From positions 1-60,447 of the forward strand of contig CAIVDV010000068.1 of assembly GCA_903904755.1 (NCBI GenBank): a stretch of 60,447 nt of DNA. Reading direction: 5' to 3'. Positions 51,372-60,227 of this stretch are shown one piece after another. The notes beneath the pieces were generated by a model. It saw nothing but the letters and a program-made list of their open reading frames with translations, had not been told where the DNA came from and did no database searches. The number at the start of each line of letters is the position of its first letter. Position 1 is the first letter of the stretch. The position numbers and the translations under genes were made by a program. Source of the stretch: an uncultured Acidobacteriaceae bacterium (lineage in GTDB: Bacteria; Acidobacteriota; Terriglobia; Terriglobales; Acidobacteriaceae).

Positions 51372-53378
51372 CTAGCTGCGGGGGCGGAGGTCGATGACAG
51401 AGACGATTTCGGCGTCGAAGAGTTCCATGGCGCGGGTGACGAGGGGGTTTGTGCGGGCCTCACCCTCAATGGAGCCGGCGGGAGCGGAGACGCGGGCGGG
51501 GCCTGAGGTGGGGGAAAGGCCTTCGCCGGGGACGATGGCGAAGCGGGAGGGGACACCGGCGGCGGAGAGCTCGCGGCGGATGATCTTCTCGGCTTCGGCA
51601 TTGAAGGTGATGCGGATCATGGTGGGTTTGGCGGGGACCTCCATGCGGAGGCTGCCACCCTGAAGGGACCAGCGGCCTGCGCCGAGGATGACTGCGGCGG
51701 AGGCGTGGTTGGCGGCTTCGAGGGCCTTGAGGACGGATTCGATGACGGCGTCTGGAAGGACAGCGGGGTTAGCGGGGTTAGCGGAGCTATGGGGGGTGGT
51801 GGAGTCCGAAACGATGGGGTCGAGTTTTGGCTCGGCGGCCGACGGGGTGACGGTTTCTGCCGCGGGAGGAACGAGGGCGGGGCCGGGGTGGGCGAGCGGA
51901 GTGGGTTCGGGCTGGGTGGCGACGGCGAGGGCGCCCTGGGTGCGTGTGTCAGCATGCGGAGCGACGAGGACGGGGCCGGGGTGGGAGGCCGTTGCGGTGG
52001 GCTCGGCGGAGCGGGAGAGGGTTGGGGTGTCGCGGCGGAGGGATCCCTGGCCGGGGTCGTCGGAGCGGGTGGTGGTGCCGAAGGGCGAGAGAGAGGGGGC
52101 GGCGGATTGCTGCGGCGGGGCCGGGCGCGATGGGGGCGAGGCGGGGCGGGAGGGCGGCTGCGATGGGGCAGCGGTGCGGCGGGGGCTGCCGGCGAGGCCG
52201 GAGAGGATTTCTTCGACGGGGAGTAGGCGCTGGGCGTGGACCATCTTGAGGAAGCCGAGTTCGAGGTGGAAGCGCTGCTCCTGGCGGTAGTTGAGCTCGT
52301 CGAAGGTGCGGAGGGCGAGCTGGAGGTTGCGGGTGAGTTCTTCTTCGGAGAAGAGCTGGGCGGTGCGGGCGACGCGGGAGCGCTCGTCCTGGGCGATTTC
52401 GAGGAGCTGGGTGCTTTCGCCGCCGATTTTGGACATGAGGGTGTTGCGGAGGTAGCGGACGAGCTGTCGTGCGATGGAGGTGTGGCTGTTGCCGGAGTTG
52501 AGGAGGCGGTTGAGGTGGTCCATGAGCTCGGCGGAGTTGCCGGCGGAGACCGAATCGAGGAGTCGCTCGAAGACGGCGTTGGGGACAGCGCCCATGAGCT
52601 CGCGGATTTGGTCGACCTGAAGGACGGGGCGGCCGTTGACGAGGGGGGCGGAGGCGATGGCCTGGTCCATGATGGAGAGGGCATCGCGCATGGAGCCGTC
52701 GCCGGCTTCGGCGAGGAGAGCGAGTGCGGCGTCTTCGGCGTCAATGGCTTCGCGGTCGGCGATGAGGCGGAGCTGGGCCATGATGTCGTCGAATTTGACG
52801 GCGTGGAAGCTGAAGTGCTGGCAGCGGGAGCGGATGGTTTGGGGGATGGACTCCGGCTCAGTGGTTGCCATCATGAAGATGGCCCACTCGGGGGGCTCTT
52901 CGAGGGTCTTGAGGATGGCGTTGAAGGCGGCGTCGGTAATCTGATGTGCTTCGTCGAGGAGGAAGATTTTGTATTTGTCGCGAGCGGGGCGGACGTTGGC
53001 CTGGGAGCAGATGGAGCGGACGTCGTCGATGCCGCGATTGCTGGCAGCGTCGATTTCGATGAAGTCGAAGGAGTGGGTGGCGAGGGTGTCGCCTTCGGCG
53101 TTGCCGCCGGAGGAGATTTCGCGGCAGGAGACGCAGTGCAGGCAGGGCTCGACCGTGGGGCGCTCGGGGGTGCCGACAGCAGTGCGACAGTCAAGAGCCA
53201 TGGCGAGGATGCGTGCGATGGTGGTTTTGCCGATGCCGCGGTGGCCAGAGAAGATGTAGCCGTGGGCGAGGCGGTTTTGGGTGAGGGCGTTGATGAGGGT
53301 GCGGGTGACGTGGTCCTGCCCGGCGACGTCAGAGAATCGCTGCGGACGGTATTTACGCGCCAGAACCTGGTAGCCCAT
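51372..53378 (-). CDS. dnaX: DNA polymerase III subunits gamma/tau
   Basis: The clamp-loader ATPase of the replisome. 668 residues. The N-terminus MGYQVLARKYRPQRF is diagnostic, with Walker A GHRGIGKT at 45-52, zinc cysteines around 64-85 (CLHCVSC), and Walker B LLDEAHQ. The C-terminal third is a Pro/Ala/Ser-rich linker followed by a small conserved domain. A repeat of the GGGGTTAGCGG type found between genes lies inside the linker (51755-51795, encoding SSANPANPAV). The ATG is favoured over a longer open frame that reads repeat DNA. Confidence 0.96.
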   Translation of the reverse strand: MGYQVLARKYRPQRFSDVAGQDHVTRTLINALTQNRLAHGYIFSGHRGIGKTTIARILAMALDCRTAVGTPERPTVEPCLHCVSCREISSGGNAEGDTLATHSFDFIEIDAASNRGIDDVRSICSQANVRPARDKYKIFLLDEAHQITDAAFNAILKTLEEPPEWAIFMMATTEPESIPQTIRSRCQHFSFHAVKFDDIMAQLRLIADREAIDAEDAALALLAEAGDGSMRDALSIMDQAIASAPLVNGRPVLQVDQIRELMGAVPNAVFERLLDSVSAGNSAELMDHLNRLLNSGNSHTSIARQLVRYLRNTLMSKIGGESTQLLEIAQDERSRVARTAQLFSEEELTRNLQLALRTFDELNYRQEQRFHLELGFLKMVHAQRLLPVEEILSGLAGSPRRTAAPSQPPSRPASPPSRPAPPQQSAAPSLSPFGTTTRSDDPGQGSLRRDTPTLSRSAEPTATASHPGPVLVAPHADTRTQGALAVATQPEPTPLAHPGPALVPPAAETVTPSAAEPKLDPIVSDSTTPHSSANPANPAVLPDAVIESVLKALEAANHASAAVILGAGRWSLQGGSLRMEVPAKPTMIRITFNAEAEKIIRRELSAAGVPSRFAIVPGEGLSPTSGPARVSAPAGSIEGEARTNPLVTRAMELFDAEIVSVIDLRPRS
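51755..51795. repeat. GGGGTTAGCGG repeat inside dnaX
   Basis: CAGCGGGGTTAGCGGGGTTAGCGGAGCTATGG, read in frame on the minus strand as SSANPANPAV. It matches the arrays at 6480-6520 and 7679-7716. This is the only one of these short arrays wholly inside a coding sequence. Confidence 0.7.
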
Positions 53379-53445
53379 TGCCCGGTGTCTCCCAAGGAGG
53401 ATTGTAGCTGGCGGGGGTAGGGACGTGGGGTGGAAAACGGGGGTG

Positions 53446-53470
53446 AGTGTCCAGTGTCCAGTGGTCCGTG
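53446..53470 (+). repeat. GTGTCCA array
   Basis: Three to four units of AGTGTCC or AGTGGTCC, upstream of dnaX in a gap of about 200 bases. Nothing else recognisable lies in that gap. Confidence 0.55.
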
Positions 53471-53587
53471 GGTGGAGCCGGGGCCCGATTTTGGATTTGG
53501 GTGGCGGGGGTGGGATATGTGGCGGCCCCACCCCTGCGGGAGAAGCTCCGAAGGGCTGGGGCCGGCTGGATTGGAGTGAGGAAGAGT

Positions 53588-54052
53588 TCAGCGCATTTCG
53601 AGGTGACGGATGATGCTGTCGATGGTGTGGTTGGCTGACTCAATGTGCTGGAGGGCGCGATGCTTGAGGCCGTTGGCGTAGCCGTTATCTTCATCCATGT
53701 TGACGTCACGCCAGGCAGCGTTGCCGGCTTCGCGGGCGCGGTGGAAGCGGTCGGTGCGGGAGATGCGGGCGTCGATCGAGGGGTGGGCGTTCGGATTCTT
53801 GCCGTCGTCGATGGCGGCGCGCTTGATTTCGGCAATGGCGGCATCGACATCAGCAATGGCGTGGGCGGACTCGGCGTCGAGAGCCTCGTTGGGGGTGAGC
53901 CGGTCAAGGTAGGCGCGCATGAGGCGGAGATCCTCAAGGGCGTGGAGATAAGCGGGATGGTCACCACGGGGCTGGGCCTGGGCAGGAGTGCCGGCAGCCA
54001 ATGCCAGACCGACTCCGAGCAGAGTGAGAGCGAAAAGCTTGATGGACTTCAT
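53588..54052 (-). CDS. Secreted helical protein of unknown function
   Basis: 154 residues with a signal peptide (about 1-25, ending PAQAQ) and a mostly helical mature part: AYLHALEDLRLMRAYLDRL near the start and a final LQHIESANHTIDSIIRHLEMR helix. It has several His and Asp residues but no recognised metal site. The ATG encoding MKSIKLF is used; a longer frame reaches into the SET gene end. I do not recognise a family. Confidence 0.7.
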   Translation of the reverse strand: MKSIKLFALTLLGVGLALAAGTPAQAQPRGDHPAYLHALEDLRLMRAYLDRLTPNEALDAESAHAIADVDAAIAEIKRAAIDDGKNPNAHPSIDARISRTDRFHRAREAGNAAWRDVNMDEDNGYANGLKHRALQHIESANHTIDSIIRHLEMR

Positions 54053-54141
54053 TTGGGAGAATCCTCCGAGGAGATGTTTGCCCGGCAGGCTGAGAGCCAG
54101 CTGAGTCAGAGGTAGAGACACGGAGCGGCGGATAAAGTTGC

Positions 54142-54657
54142 TCACTCCGATGGCGGCGGGGAGATTCTTGCTGAGGCTCTGCGTTTGCCGCGGCGTTTGA
54201 GGGTTTTCTGATTGCGTGCGGCGGCATTTTTAGCGGCGGCCTTGCGGCGGCGGAGTTCCTCGGCGGAGTACATGGAGCCGCGGCAGTTGGCGGAGCGGCA
54301 GTGGCAGGTGCAGGGGTCGTCGCCGCCGTCCCAGAGGCAGTAGTCGTAGGTGATTTCTTCGCCGGCGGGGATGGCGCGCTTGGCGACTATCCAGACGCGC
54401 CCGTCGTCTTCGACGGTTTCGCAGTTGCCTCGGCAGGAGTGGTTGATGAACATGGCAGTGGAGAATCCGTCGATGACCTGGGCGCCGTCGCCGAGTCCAA
54501 AGAGATAGGTGACGGGGTAGTCCTGGTAGAGGGAGTCTGCGAGCTATTTGGAGAGGCGCTGGCCGGAGTACTCGATGACGCGCTGGCCGCGACGGATGGG
54601 TGCTGTGGTGTAGCAGCCGGCGGCGTGGATGGCGGAGGAGCGGACGATGAGGGCCAT
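54142..54657 (-). pseudogene. SET-domain protein, interrupted by an in-frame amber codon
   Basis: Read from the ATG at 54657, the frame encodes a SET-domain N-terminus (IHAAGCYTTAPIRRGQRVIEYSGQ) and then hits TAG at 54546-54544 (codon 38). It continues in the same frame to MFINHSC, then ITYDYC and the post-SET cysteine cluster CTCHCRSANCRG, the standard SET order with the catalytic Tyr present. Total length about 171 residues. Everything else is intact, so this is a recent nonsense mutation, a sequencing error, or a read-through site. A restart at the ATG of MFINHSC would yield only the second half. Confidence 0.78.
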
Positions 54658-54660
54658 GGG

Positions 54661-54700
54661 AAGGGGTCAGGGTTCAGGGATCAGGGGGCAGGGGTTTGGG
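54661..54700 (+). repeat. GGGGTCA / GGGTTCA array
   Basis: GGGGTCAGGGTTCAGGGATCAGGGGGCAGGGG and then GGTTTGGGG runs lie upstream of the SET gene start. At least four G-runs lie within 40 bases. Confidence 0.65.
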
Positions 54701-54761
54701 GTTTGGATGCCGAGGCGGAAATCCTTACTGGGGAGAGTAGCATGAAAGGGAGGGGGAGCAG

Positions 54762-55487
54762 GTGCGGCGAGCGGATTTGGGGAGGTTAGCGTGCGTGGTA
54801 TTGGCGGGGATGGTTTGCTGGCTGTTGGCTGCGGGCCGAAGTGCTGCGCAGACGCCGGCAACGCAGGCACCAGCGCAGACCAGCGGAGAGCAGAAGCCGG
54901 GTGTGCCGACGGGAGCCGGGGATAATCCGTTCCCCGGGGAGAATGCAGATGTGCCGATATTGCCGGTGGGGACGGGGACACCGGATGCGGGACGACCGGA
55001 TGCGATGAGCGAAGTGGAGAGCGGGACGGGGAAGCCGGTTGATCCGGATGGTGACCCAGTGCGCACGCCAGAGATGGCGAGCGGAGAGGAAGCGGGCTTC
55101 AGTTCCAGCAGGACTGGACTGAACGGGGCGGCTGCGGGGCCGGTGGTGGAGACGACGCCGGGGAAATCGACGAAGACCAAGACCCGGGATGAGGTGGTAA
55201 AAGACGATGTGGGGGTGGGCGAGTTCTACCTGGAGAAGAAGGACTGGAAGGCTGCGCTGATGCGTTTCCAGAGCGCGTTTCTGCTGAATTCCGAGAGTCC
55301 GGAGGCGGTGTTTGGTCTGGCGGAGGCGGAGCGGCACATGGAGATGTGGGACAAGGCGCGGGAGCACTACTGGATGTTCCTGAGCTATGACCCCGGCGGC
55401 GGGAAGGCGAAGGCGGCGCGCAAGGCGGTGGAGCAACTGGAGCGGGAGCATCCTGCTGCGGGGGCGAAGGCGGGTGAAAAGCCGTAG
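54762..55487 (+). CDS. Secreted TPR-like protein
   Basis: 241 residues with a GTG start, a leader (ending AAGRSAAQ), a long low-complexity Pro/Gly/Thr region (about 30-145), and two TPR-like units near the C-terminus (EFYLEKKDWKAALMRFQSAF and ESPEAVFGLAEAERHMEMWD). TPR units usually mediate protein binding, so it may be a scaffold in the periplasm. No partner is identifiable. The start is set by an AGGGGG stretch about seven bases upstream. Confidence 0.72.
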   Translation: MRRADLGRLACVVLAGMVCWLLAAGRSAAQTPATQAPAQTSGEQKPGVPTGAGDNPFPGENADVPILPVGTGTPDAGRPDAMSEVESGTGKPVDPDGDPVRTPEMASGEEAGFSSSRTGLNGAAAGPVVETTPGKSTKTKTRDEVVKDDVGVGEFYLEKKDWKAALMRFQSAFLLNSESPEAVFGLAEAERHMEMWDKAREHYWMFLSYDPGGGKAKAARKAVEQLEREHPAAGAKAGEKP

Positions 55488-55670
55488 GGTTCGTGGTTGA
55501 GGTAACGAAAATTAGTAACCGGGATGAATCGTTTGTATCGTGCTGAGCGGGTTTGGTTTGCTCGTTTGTCTCAAATGTGGAATTTCATATGGAAGAAGCG
55601 GGGATTTCGCTTATTCTCAAGGAAACCACAAGGCGCGCAGCCCGTATAGCGAGCCAGGAAGTCAACCCCG

Positions 55671-56252
55671 ATGCACCCTGTGTTGAGAGTCGAATTGGAG
55701 CGTTTGGCGGAGGAAGTGCGCGGCATTTCCCTGGAGGAAGCGCAGGTTCACCCGCAGCCCGGGCAGGGTCGGTGGTGTCCGCAGCAGGTGATAGAGCATC
55801 TGGTTTTGTCGTACAAGCTGACAACGGAAGAGCTTCAGCGGCAACTGGCGAAGGGGCAGCCGTCGAAGCGGCGTCGGGGGTTGCTGGAGATTTTTCTTCG
55901 GTTGCAGACGATTGGGCTGGGCGTGATGCCGCACGGGATTCCGTCAACGCCGCGGTTGAAGCCGAGGACGTTTGAGCCGCTGTCTGGTGCGCAACTGGCT
56001 GAGCGGCTGATGGAGAAGGCGGAGGAGATGGATGTTCTGCTGGCGGTCGCGCGGCGGAAGTTCGGAATCCAGCCATGCGCGGAGCATCCTTTTTATGGGC
56101 CTCTGCGGGTTGACGAGTGGCGGCGGTATCATGCGCTGCATGGGCGGCACCACCTGAAGCAGTTGCAGCAGGCGATCAAGTTTGCGCAAGGGCAGCATTC
56201 TGGCGAGATTTCGCTGAAGAGCCTGAAGCAGCCGCGGGCGCAGAGAAGCTAA
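55671..56252 (+). CDS. DinB-like / DUF1569 protein
   Basis: 193 residues, helical. Metal-ligand pattern of DinB-fold proteins: an N-terminal His (VIEHLVLSY) and a late HALHGRHHLKQLQ with His residues at the same helix face. Function unknown; the family includes thiol transferases and metal-dependent enzymes. ATG start. It is convergent with the prepilin peptidase gene, and the two coding regions overlap by four bases at their ends. Confidence 0.75.
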   Translation: MHPVLRVELERLAEEVRGISLEEAQVHPQPGQGRWCPQQVIEHLVLSYKLTTEELQRQLAKGQPSKRRRGLLEIFLRLQTIGLGVMPHGIPSTPRLKPRTFEPLSGAQLAERLMEKAEEMDVLLAVARRKFGIQPCAEHPFYGPLRVDEWRRYHALHGRHHLKQLQQAIKFAQGQHSGEISLKSLKQPRAQRS

Positions 56253-57202
56253 CAGAACAAGCAGGCAGCGAGCCACCAGCGGATGATGCTGGCGTGCGTC
56301 CAGATTTCGAGGATGCCGGCGATGGCGAGAAACGTGCCGAGGGGGAGCGGAATGGCTGCCCAGGGGCGGTTTTGCCCGCGCGCCAGGCCGACGGCGATGA
56401 GGACGAGTGCCGCGGCGGCGGTGAGGAAGATTCCCAGGACAAACGACTCAATGGCTGGGACGATGCCGAGCCATGCACCGAGCATGGCCATGAGTTTGGC
56501 ATCGCCGAGGCCCATGCCCTCTTTGCGGCGGACGAGCCAGTAGGCGAGGCGGATGATGAGGACGATGGCGGCGGGGGCGAGGATGGCGAGGAGCTGGCCG
56601 TAGAGCCAGGGGAGCCAGGTGATGGGTTGAGCGGCGGGGGTGGCGGCCCAGTCGCGGAGGAGATTGAAGAGGAAGCCGAGGGCTATGCCGGGGAGGGTGA
56701 GTGCGTCGGGGAGCCAGAAGTGCTCGAGGTCGAGGGCGGCGAGGGCGACGAGGAGCCAGGAAAAGAGTGCGTAGCCGAGGAATGTGGTGGCGAGCCAGAG
56801 GATTTGGCTGTGGGCGGTGAAATTGCCAGGGAAGTCGGGGGAGGGGGAGTCGTAGCCGGGGGTGAGGATGGGCTGGCCGTACTGGAGCCAAAGGAGGGTG
56901 AAGATGAGGCCGACGAGTGCTTCAATGGCGGGATAGAGCCAGGAGATGCGGGCGTGGCACTGGCGGCAGCGGCCACGGAGGAGGAGGAAGCTGAGGAGGG
57001 GGATGTTTTCCCACCAGGCGAGGGTGTGGGAGCAGGTGCGGCAGTGGGAGGCGGGGAGAGCGAGGTTTTCGGCGTTGGGCCAGCGGGTGCGGAGAACGTT
57101 GAGGAAGCTGCCGAAGGCGAGTCCGAAGCAGGCGGAAAGGAGGGCGGGCGCGGCGAGGGCGGCTGCGGTGAGGGGGGAAGCGGCTTGGGCGGCGAGGAGC
57201 AT
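56249..57202 (-). CDS. Prepilin peptidase (A24 family)
   Basis: 317 residues with about eight hydrophobic segments. It cleaves type IV pilin-like leader peptides and often methylates the new N-terminus. Diagnostic motifs are GSFLNVLRTRWP, a zinc tetrad in CRTC and CRQC, and the catalytic Asp in GMGLGDAKLMAMLG together with LDLEHFWLPD. The N-terminal methyltransferase domain is therefore present. No pilus genes are adjacent, so the substrates are encoded elsewhere. Confidence 0.93.
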   Translation of the reverse strand: MLLAAQAASPLTAAALAAPALLSACFGLAFGSFLNVLRTRWPNAENLALPASHCRTCSHTLAWWENIPLLSFLLLRGRCRQCHARISWLYPAIEALVGLIFTLLWLQYGQPILTPGYDSPSPDFPGNFTAHSQILWLATTFLGYALFSWLLVALAALDLEHFWLPDALTLPGIALGFLFNLLRDWAATPAAQPITWLPWLYGQLLAILAPAAIVLIIRLAYWLVRRKEGMGLGDAKLMAMLGAWLGIVPAIESFVLGIFLTAAAALVLIAVGLARGQNRPWAAIPLPLGTFLAIAGILEIWTHASIIRWWLAACLFC

Positions 57203-57317
57203 GGGTGAGCTGGATTGGCGGTAAGTTGTGAAAAGTCTGTAAGAAGACAGGACGCGGAAGGCTGGCTTAGCGCTTGCCGACTACGATGCTGGCCTGTTGG
57301 CAGGTTACAGTATTGGC

Positions 57318-58235
57318 ATGGGGCCAGTGGACGAAAGCCGGGAGCCGGAGCAGAGCCTGGGGTTGCAGGCGCGGCCGGAAGCGGCGCGGCTGTTTGCGGA
57401 GTCGGTGGGGATTATGGCGCGGCTGCGGGGGCCGGGCGGGTGCCCGTGGGACCGCGAGCAGAGCTTTGAGACGATTCGCAAGCACACGCTGGAAGAGACG
57501 TATGAGGTTCTGGACGCGATTGAGCGGAAGGACTGGCCGCATCTGGCGGAAGAGCTGGGGGATTTGCTGCTGCAGGTGCTGTTCTATGCCGAGATGGCAA
57601 GCGAGATTGCGCCGGAGGCGGGCGGGTTTGGGATTGAGGCTGTGCTGGGCGAGCTGAACCGGAAGCTGGTGCGGCGGCATCCGCATGTGTTTGGGGAAGA
57701 GGCTTCGGCGGCGGCGGGGAACCGGGCGACGGTGGACGCTGCGGTTGCGGGGAGCGCCGAGCGGGTGCTGGCGAACTGGGAAGAGATCAAGAAGGCTGAG
57801 AAGAAGCCGGTTACGGGGGATGATTCTCTGCTTGATGGGGTGCAGCGGGCGCAGCCGGCGCTGGCTGAGGCTGCGAAGATTGGGTCAAAGGCCGCGAAGG
57901 TGGGGTTTGACTGGCCGCACTGGCGGCATCTGCTGGAGAAGCTGGAAGAAGAGACCGGCGAGCTGGTGGCTGAGGCCGAGGCGGTAGGCGCAGACCCGAG
58001 CCGGCAGGCAGCGGTGGAGGCTGAGCTGGGGGATTTGCTGTTTACGGTGGTGAACCTGGGGCGGCACCTGGGAGTGGATGCGGAGATGGCGTTGCGGGGG
58101 ACGAATCTGCGGTTTCGGCAGCGGTTCCAGGCGATGGAGCAGGCGAGTGCGCGTCCGCTTGAGGAGCTGGGGCCCGAGGAGCTGGAAGAGCTGTGGCGGC
58201 AGGCGAAAAGGAAGTTGGCGGAGGAGAAGCGATGA
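57318..58235 (+). CDS. mazG: Nucleoside triphosphate pyrophosphohydrolase MazG
   Basis: 305 residues with two MazG domains. The first (about 30-140) has CPWDREQSFETIRKHTLEE and the metal-binding EELGDLLLQVLF; the second (about 190-290) has ETGELVAEAEA and AELGDLLFTVVN. It hydrolyses non-canonical or damaged dNTPs and helps limit misincorporation. The ATG encoding MGPVDES is preferred; a TTG seven codons upstream is also in frame. The stop overlaps the next gene by ATGA. Confidence 0.94.
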   Translation: MGPVDESREPEQSLGLQARPEAARLFAESVGIMARLRGPGGCPWDREQSFETIRKHTLEETYEVLDAIERKDWPHLAEELGDLLLQVLFYAEMASEIAPEAGGFGIEAVLGELNRKLVRRHPHVFGEEASAAAGNRATVDAAVAGSAERVLANWEEIKKAEKKPVTGDDSLLDGVQRAQPALAEAAKIGSKAAKVGFDWPHWRHLLEKLEEETGELVAEAEAVGADPSRQAAVEAELGDLLFTVVNLGRHLGVDAEMALRGTNLRFRQRFQAMEQASARPLEELGPEELEELWRQAKRKLAEEKR

Positions 58236-59026
58236 TTGTGTACCGCGCATGCAAGGGGCTGGAGGAGTTGCAGGCCTGCGTGGATATGGAGATTGAGGTG
58301 TGGGGGTACTGCGAGGGGGATGTGATTCCGCGCAGGGCCTTTCTGGTGAGCCAGAAGATTGGCGGGCAGGTGATTGGGGCGTTTGACACGAGCCTGTCGG
58401 GCGCACCGGAGCGGGGGGATGCGGGGTCGATGGTGGGCTTTGCGTATTCTCTGCCGGGCGTCAAGATGACGGAAGGGAAGCCGGAGGCGTATTTGCACTC
58501 GCATATGCTGGCGGTGCGGGAGAGCTACCGGAACCAGAGCCTGGGGCGGCAACTGAAGCTGGCACAGCGGGTGGATGCGCTGGCGCGCGGGATTCGGCTG
58601 ATGGAGTGGACGTTTGATCCGCTGGAGATCAAGAACGCGTATCTGAATGTGAGCAAGCTGGGTGCGGTAATGGGGCGGTATGAGGAGAATTTCTATGGCT
58701 CCTCGACCTCAAAGCTGCAGGGTGGGCTGCCGACGGACCGTCTGGTGGCGGAGTGGTGGCTGGATTCGCCGCGGGTGGTGGCAGCGATTGCCGGACAAGT
58801 GCCGGAGCCGCCGGTCTCGGGAGAAAAGCTGACCGTGCCGGGGCAGGTGTATGCGTGGAAAGCAAGCGATGCGGAGCGGGAGAAGGCGCGAGCTGTGCAG
58901 GCGGAGAATCGGGAGCGGTTTCAGCGGTTATTTGCGGAGGGGCTGGCGGTGGTGGCCTTTACCCGCGATGGGGAAGGCAACGGGACGTACCATGTAAGCG
59001 AGTGGGGCGAGCCCACAGAGGACTGA
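58232..59026 (+). CDS. GNAT-like acyltransferase (COG3375-type), possible partner of MenC
   Basis: 264 residues. The central portion has an acyl-CoA-binding segment of GNAT type (HSHMLAVRESYRNQSLGRQLK), preceded by MVGFAYSLPGV. COG3375 proteins are commonly encoded beside enolase-superfamily racemases, as here. The ATG overlaps the mazG stop by four bases (ATGA), so it is translationally coupled. The substrate is inferred only from the neighbour. Confidence 0.78.
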   Translation: MIVYRACKGLEELQACVDMEIEVWGYCEGDVIPRRAFLVSQKIGGQVIGAFDTSLSGAPERGDAGSMVGFAYSLPGVKMTEGKPEAYLHSHMLAVRESYRNQSLGRQLKLAQRVDALARGIRLMEWTFDPLEIKNAYLNVSKLGAVMGRYEENFYGSSTSKLQGGLPTDRLVAEWWLDSPRVVAAIAGQVPEPPVSGEKLTVPGQVYAWKASDAEREKARAVQAENRERFQRLFAEGLAVVAFTRDGEGNGTYHVSEWGEPTED

Positions 59027-59102
59027 CGCAACGGTGCGCGACCCTGGGCGGATGCACAGCCGGGATGAACAGGCAGCAAACAGGCAACAGGAGTGACGAG
59101 CG

Positions 59103-60227
59103 ATGAAGATTGATGCGATTTTCCTGCGGGAACTGAATTTGCCATTGGTTAAGCCTTTCCAGACGAGTTTTGGAGTGACGAAGGACCGGCGTGTGGTGCT
59201 GGCCGAGGTGCACTCTGAGGGGTTAGTTGGCTGGGGCGAGTGCACGGCTGGGGAGCATCCACACTTCAGCGAAGAGAGCGTGGACAGCTGCTGGCAGGTG
59301 ATTGTGGATGAACTGGGGCCGACACTGGCGGCGTGCGAGCCGGAGAATGGGGGGGAAGTTCCCCGGCTACTGGGGCTGGTGAGGGGCAATCGGATGGCCA
59401 AGGCGACGCTGGAGAATGCGATTTGGGACCTGGAGGCGCAGCGTGTGGGCATCAGCCTGAGTGAGCTGCTGGGCGGCACGCGGGAGCGGATTCCGTGCGG
59501 GGTCTCGATTGGGATTCAGTCGTCGATTGCGGAGACGCTGGAGGTGGTGGGGCGTGAGGTTGCGGCGGGGTACCAGCGCATCAAGCTGAAGTGCAAGCCG
59601 GGCTGGGATGTGGAGGTATTTGAGCGGGTGCGGCACCGGTTCCCGGAGATTACGCTGAGCTGCGATGCCAACTCGGCTTACCGGCTGAAGGATGCGGACC
59701 ACCTGGCGACGTTTGACCAGTTTGATTTGCTGATGGTGGAGCAGCCGTTGTGGGCGGATGATTTTTATTTCCACTCGATGCTGCAGAAGCGGCTGGATAC
59801 AGCGATTTGCCTGGATGAGTCGATCCGGAACCGGCGGGATGCGCTGGCGGCGATTGAGATGGAGAGCTGCCGGATCATCAATATCAAGCTGGGCCGGGTG
59901 GGCGGCTTCAGCGAGGCAATTGCGGTGCACAATGCGGCCTATGAGCGTGGCATTCCGGTGTGGTGCGGGGGGATGCTGGAGTCGGGCATTGGGCGCAGCC
60001 ACAATATTGCGCTGTCGAGCCTGCCGAATTTCACGCTGCCGGGGGATGTTTCAGCTTCGAAGCGTTACTGGACCGAGGACATCATTGAGCCGGAGGTTAC
60101 GGTTACCAGCGCGGGGGAGATTGAGATTTCTCAAGAGCCGGGCCGGGGCTATGCGGTGAAAACTGACCTGGTGGAGCGGCTGACGGTGCGCAAGGAAGAG
60201 ATTCGCGCGCGGATTACGGTGGCCTGA
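59103..60227 (+). CDS. menC: o-Succinylbenzoate synthase / N-acylamino acid racemase (MenC)
   Basis: An enolase-superfamily enzyme of 374 residues. It carries the general-base lysine pair KLK around 161-163 (IKLKCKPGWD), metal ligands Asp188, Glu213 and Asp238 (CDANSAY, VEQP, CLDES), and the opposite lysine in NIKLGRVGG (Lys262). These residues fit either OSBS in menaquinone biosynthesis or N-acylamino acid racemase, and the family is often bifunctional. No other men gene is nearby, and the acyltransferase next door favours a role in acylated amino acids. Confidence 0.9.
   Translation: MKIDAIFLRELNLPLVKPFQTSFGVTKDRRVVLAEVHSEGLVGWGECTAGEHPHFSEESVDSCWQVIVDELGPTLAACEPENGGEVPRLLGLVRGNRMAKATLENAIWDLEAQRVGISLSELLGGTRERIPCGVSIGIQSSIAETLEVVGREVAAGYQRIKLKCKPGWDVEVFERVRHRFPEITLSCDANSAYRLKDADHLATFDQFDLLMVEQPLWADDFYFHSMLQKRLDTAICLDESIRNRRDALAAIEMESCRIINIKLGRVGGFSEAIAVHNAAYERGIPVWCGGMLESGIGRSHNIALSSLPNFTLPGDVSASKRYWTEDIIEPEVTVTSAGEIEISQEPGRGYAVKTDLVERLTVRKEEIRARITVA

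Noticed and set aside
55553-55975. A 140-codon plus-strand ORF before and over the DinB-like gene
   Set aside because: It overlaps the better-supported DinB-like frame, has Ala/Gly-rich composition and no recognisable motif.
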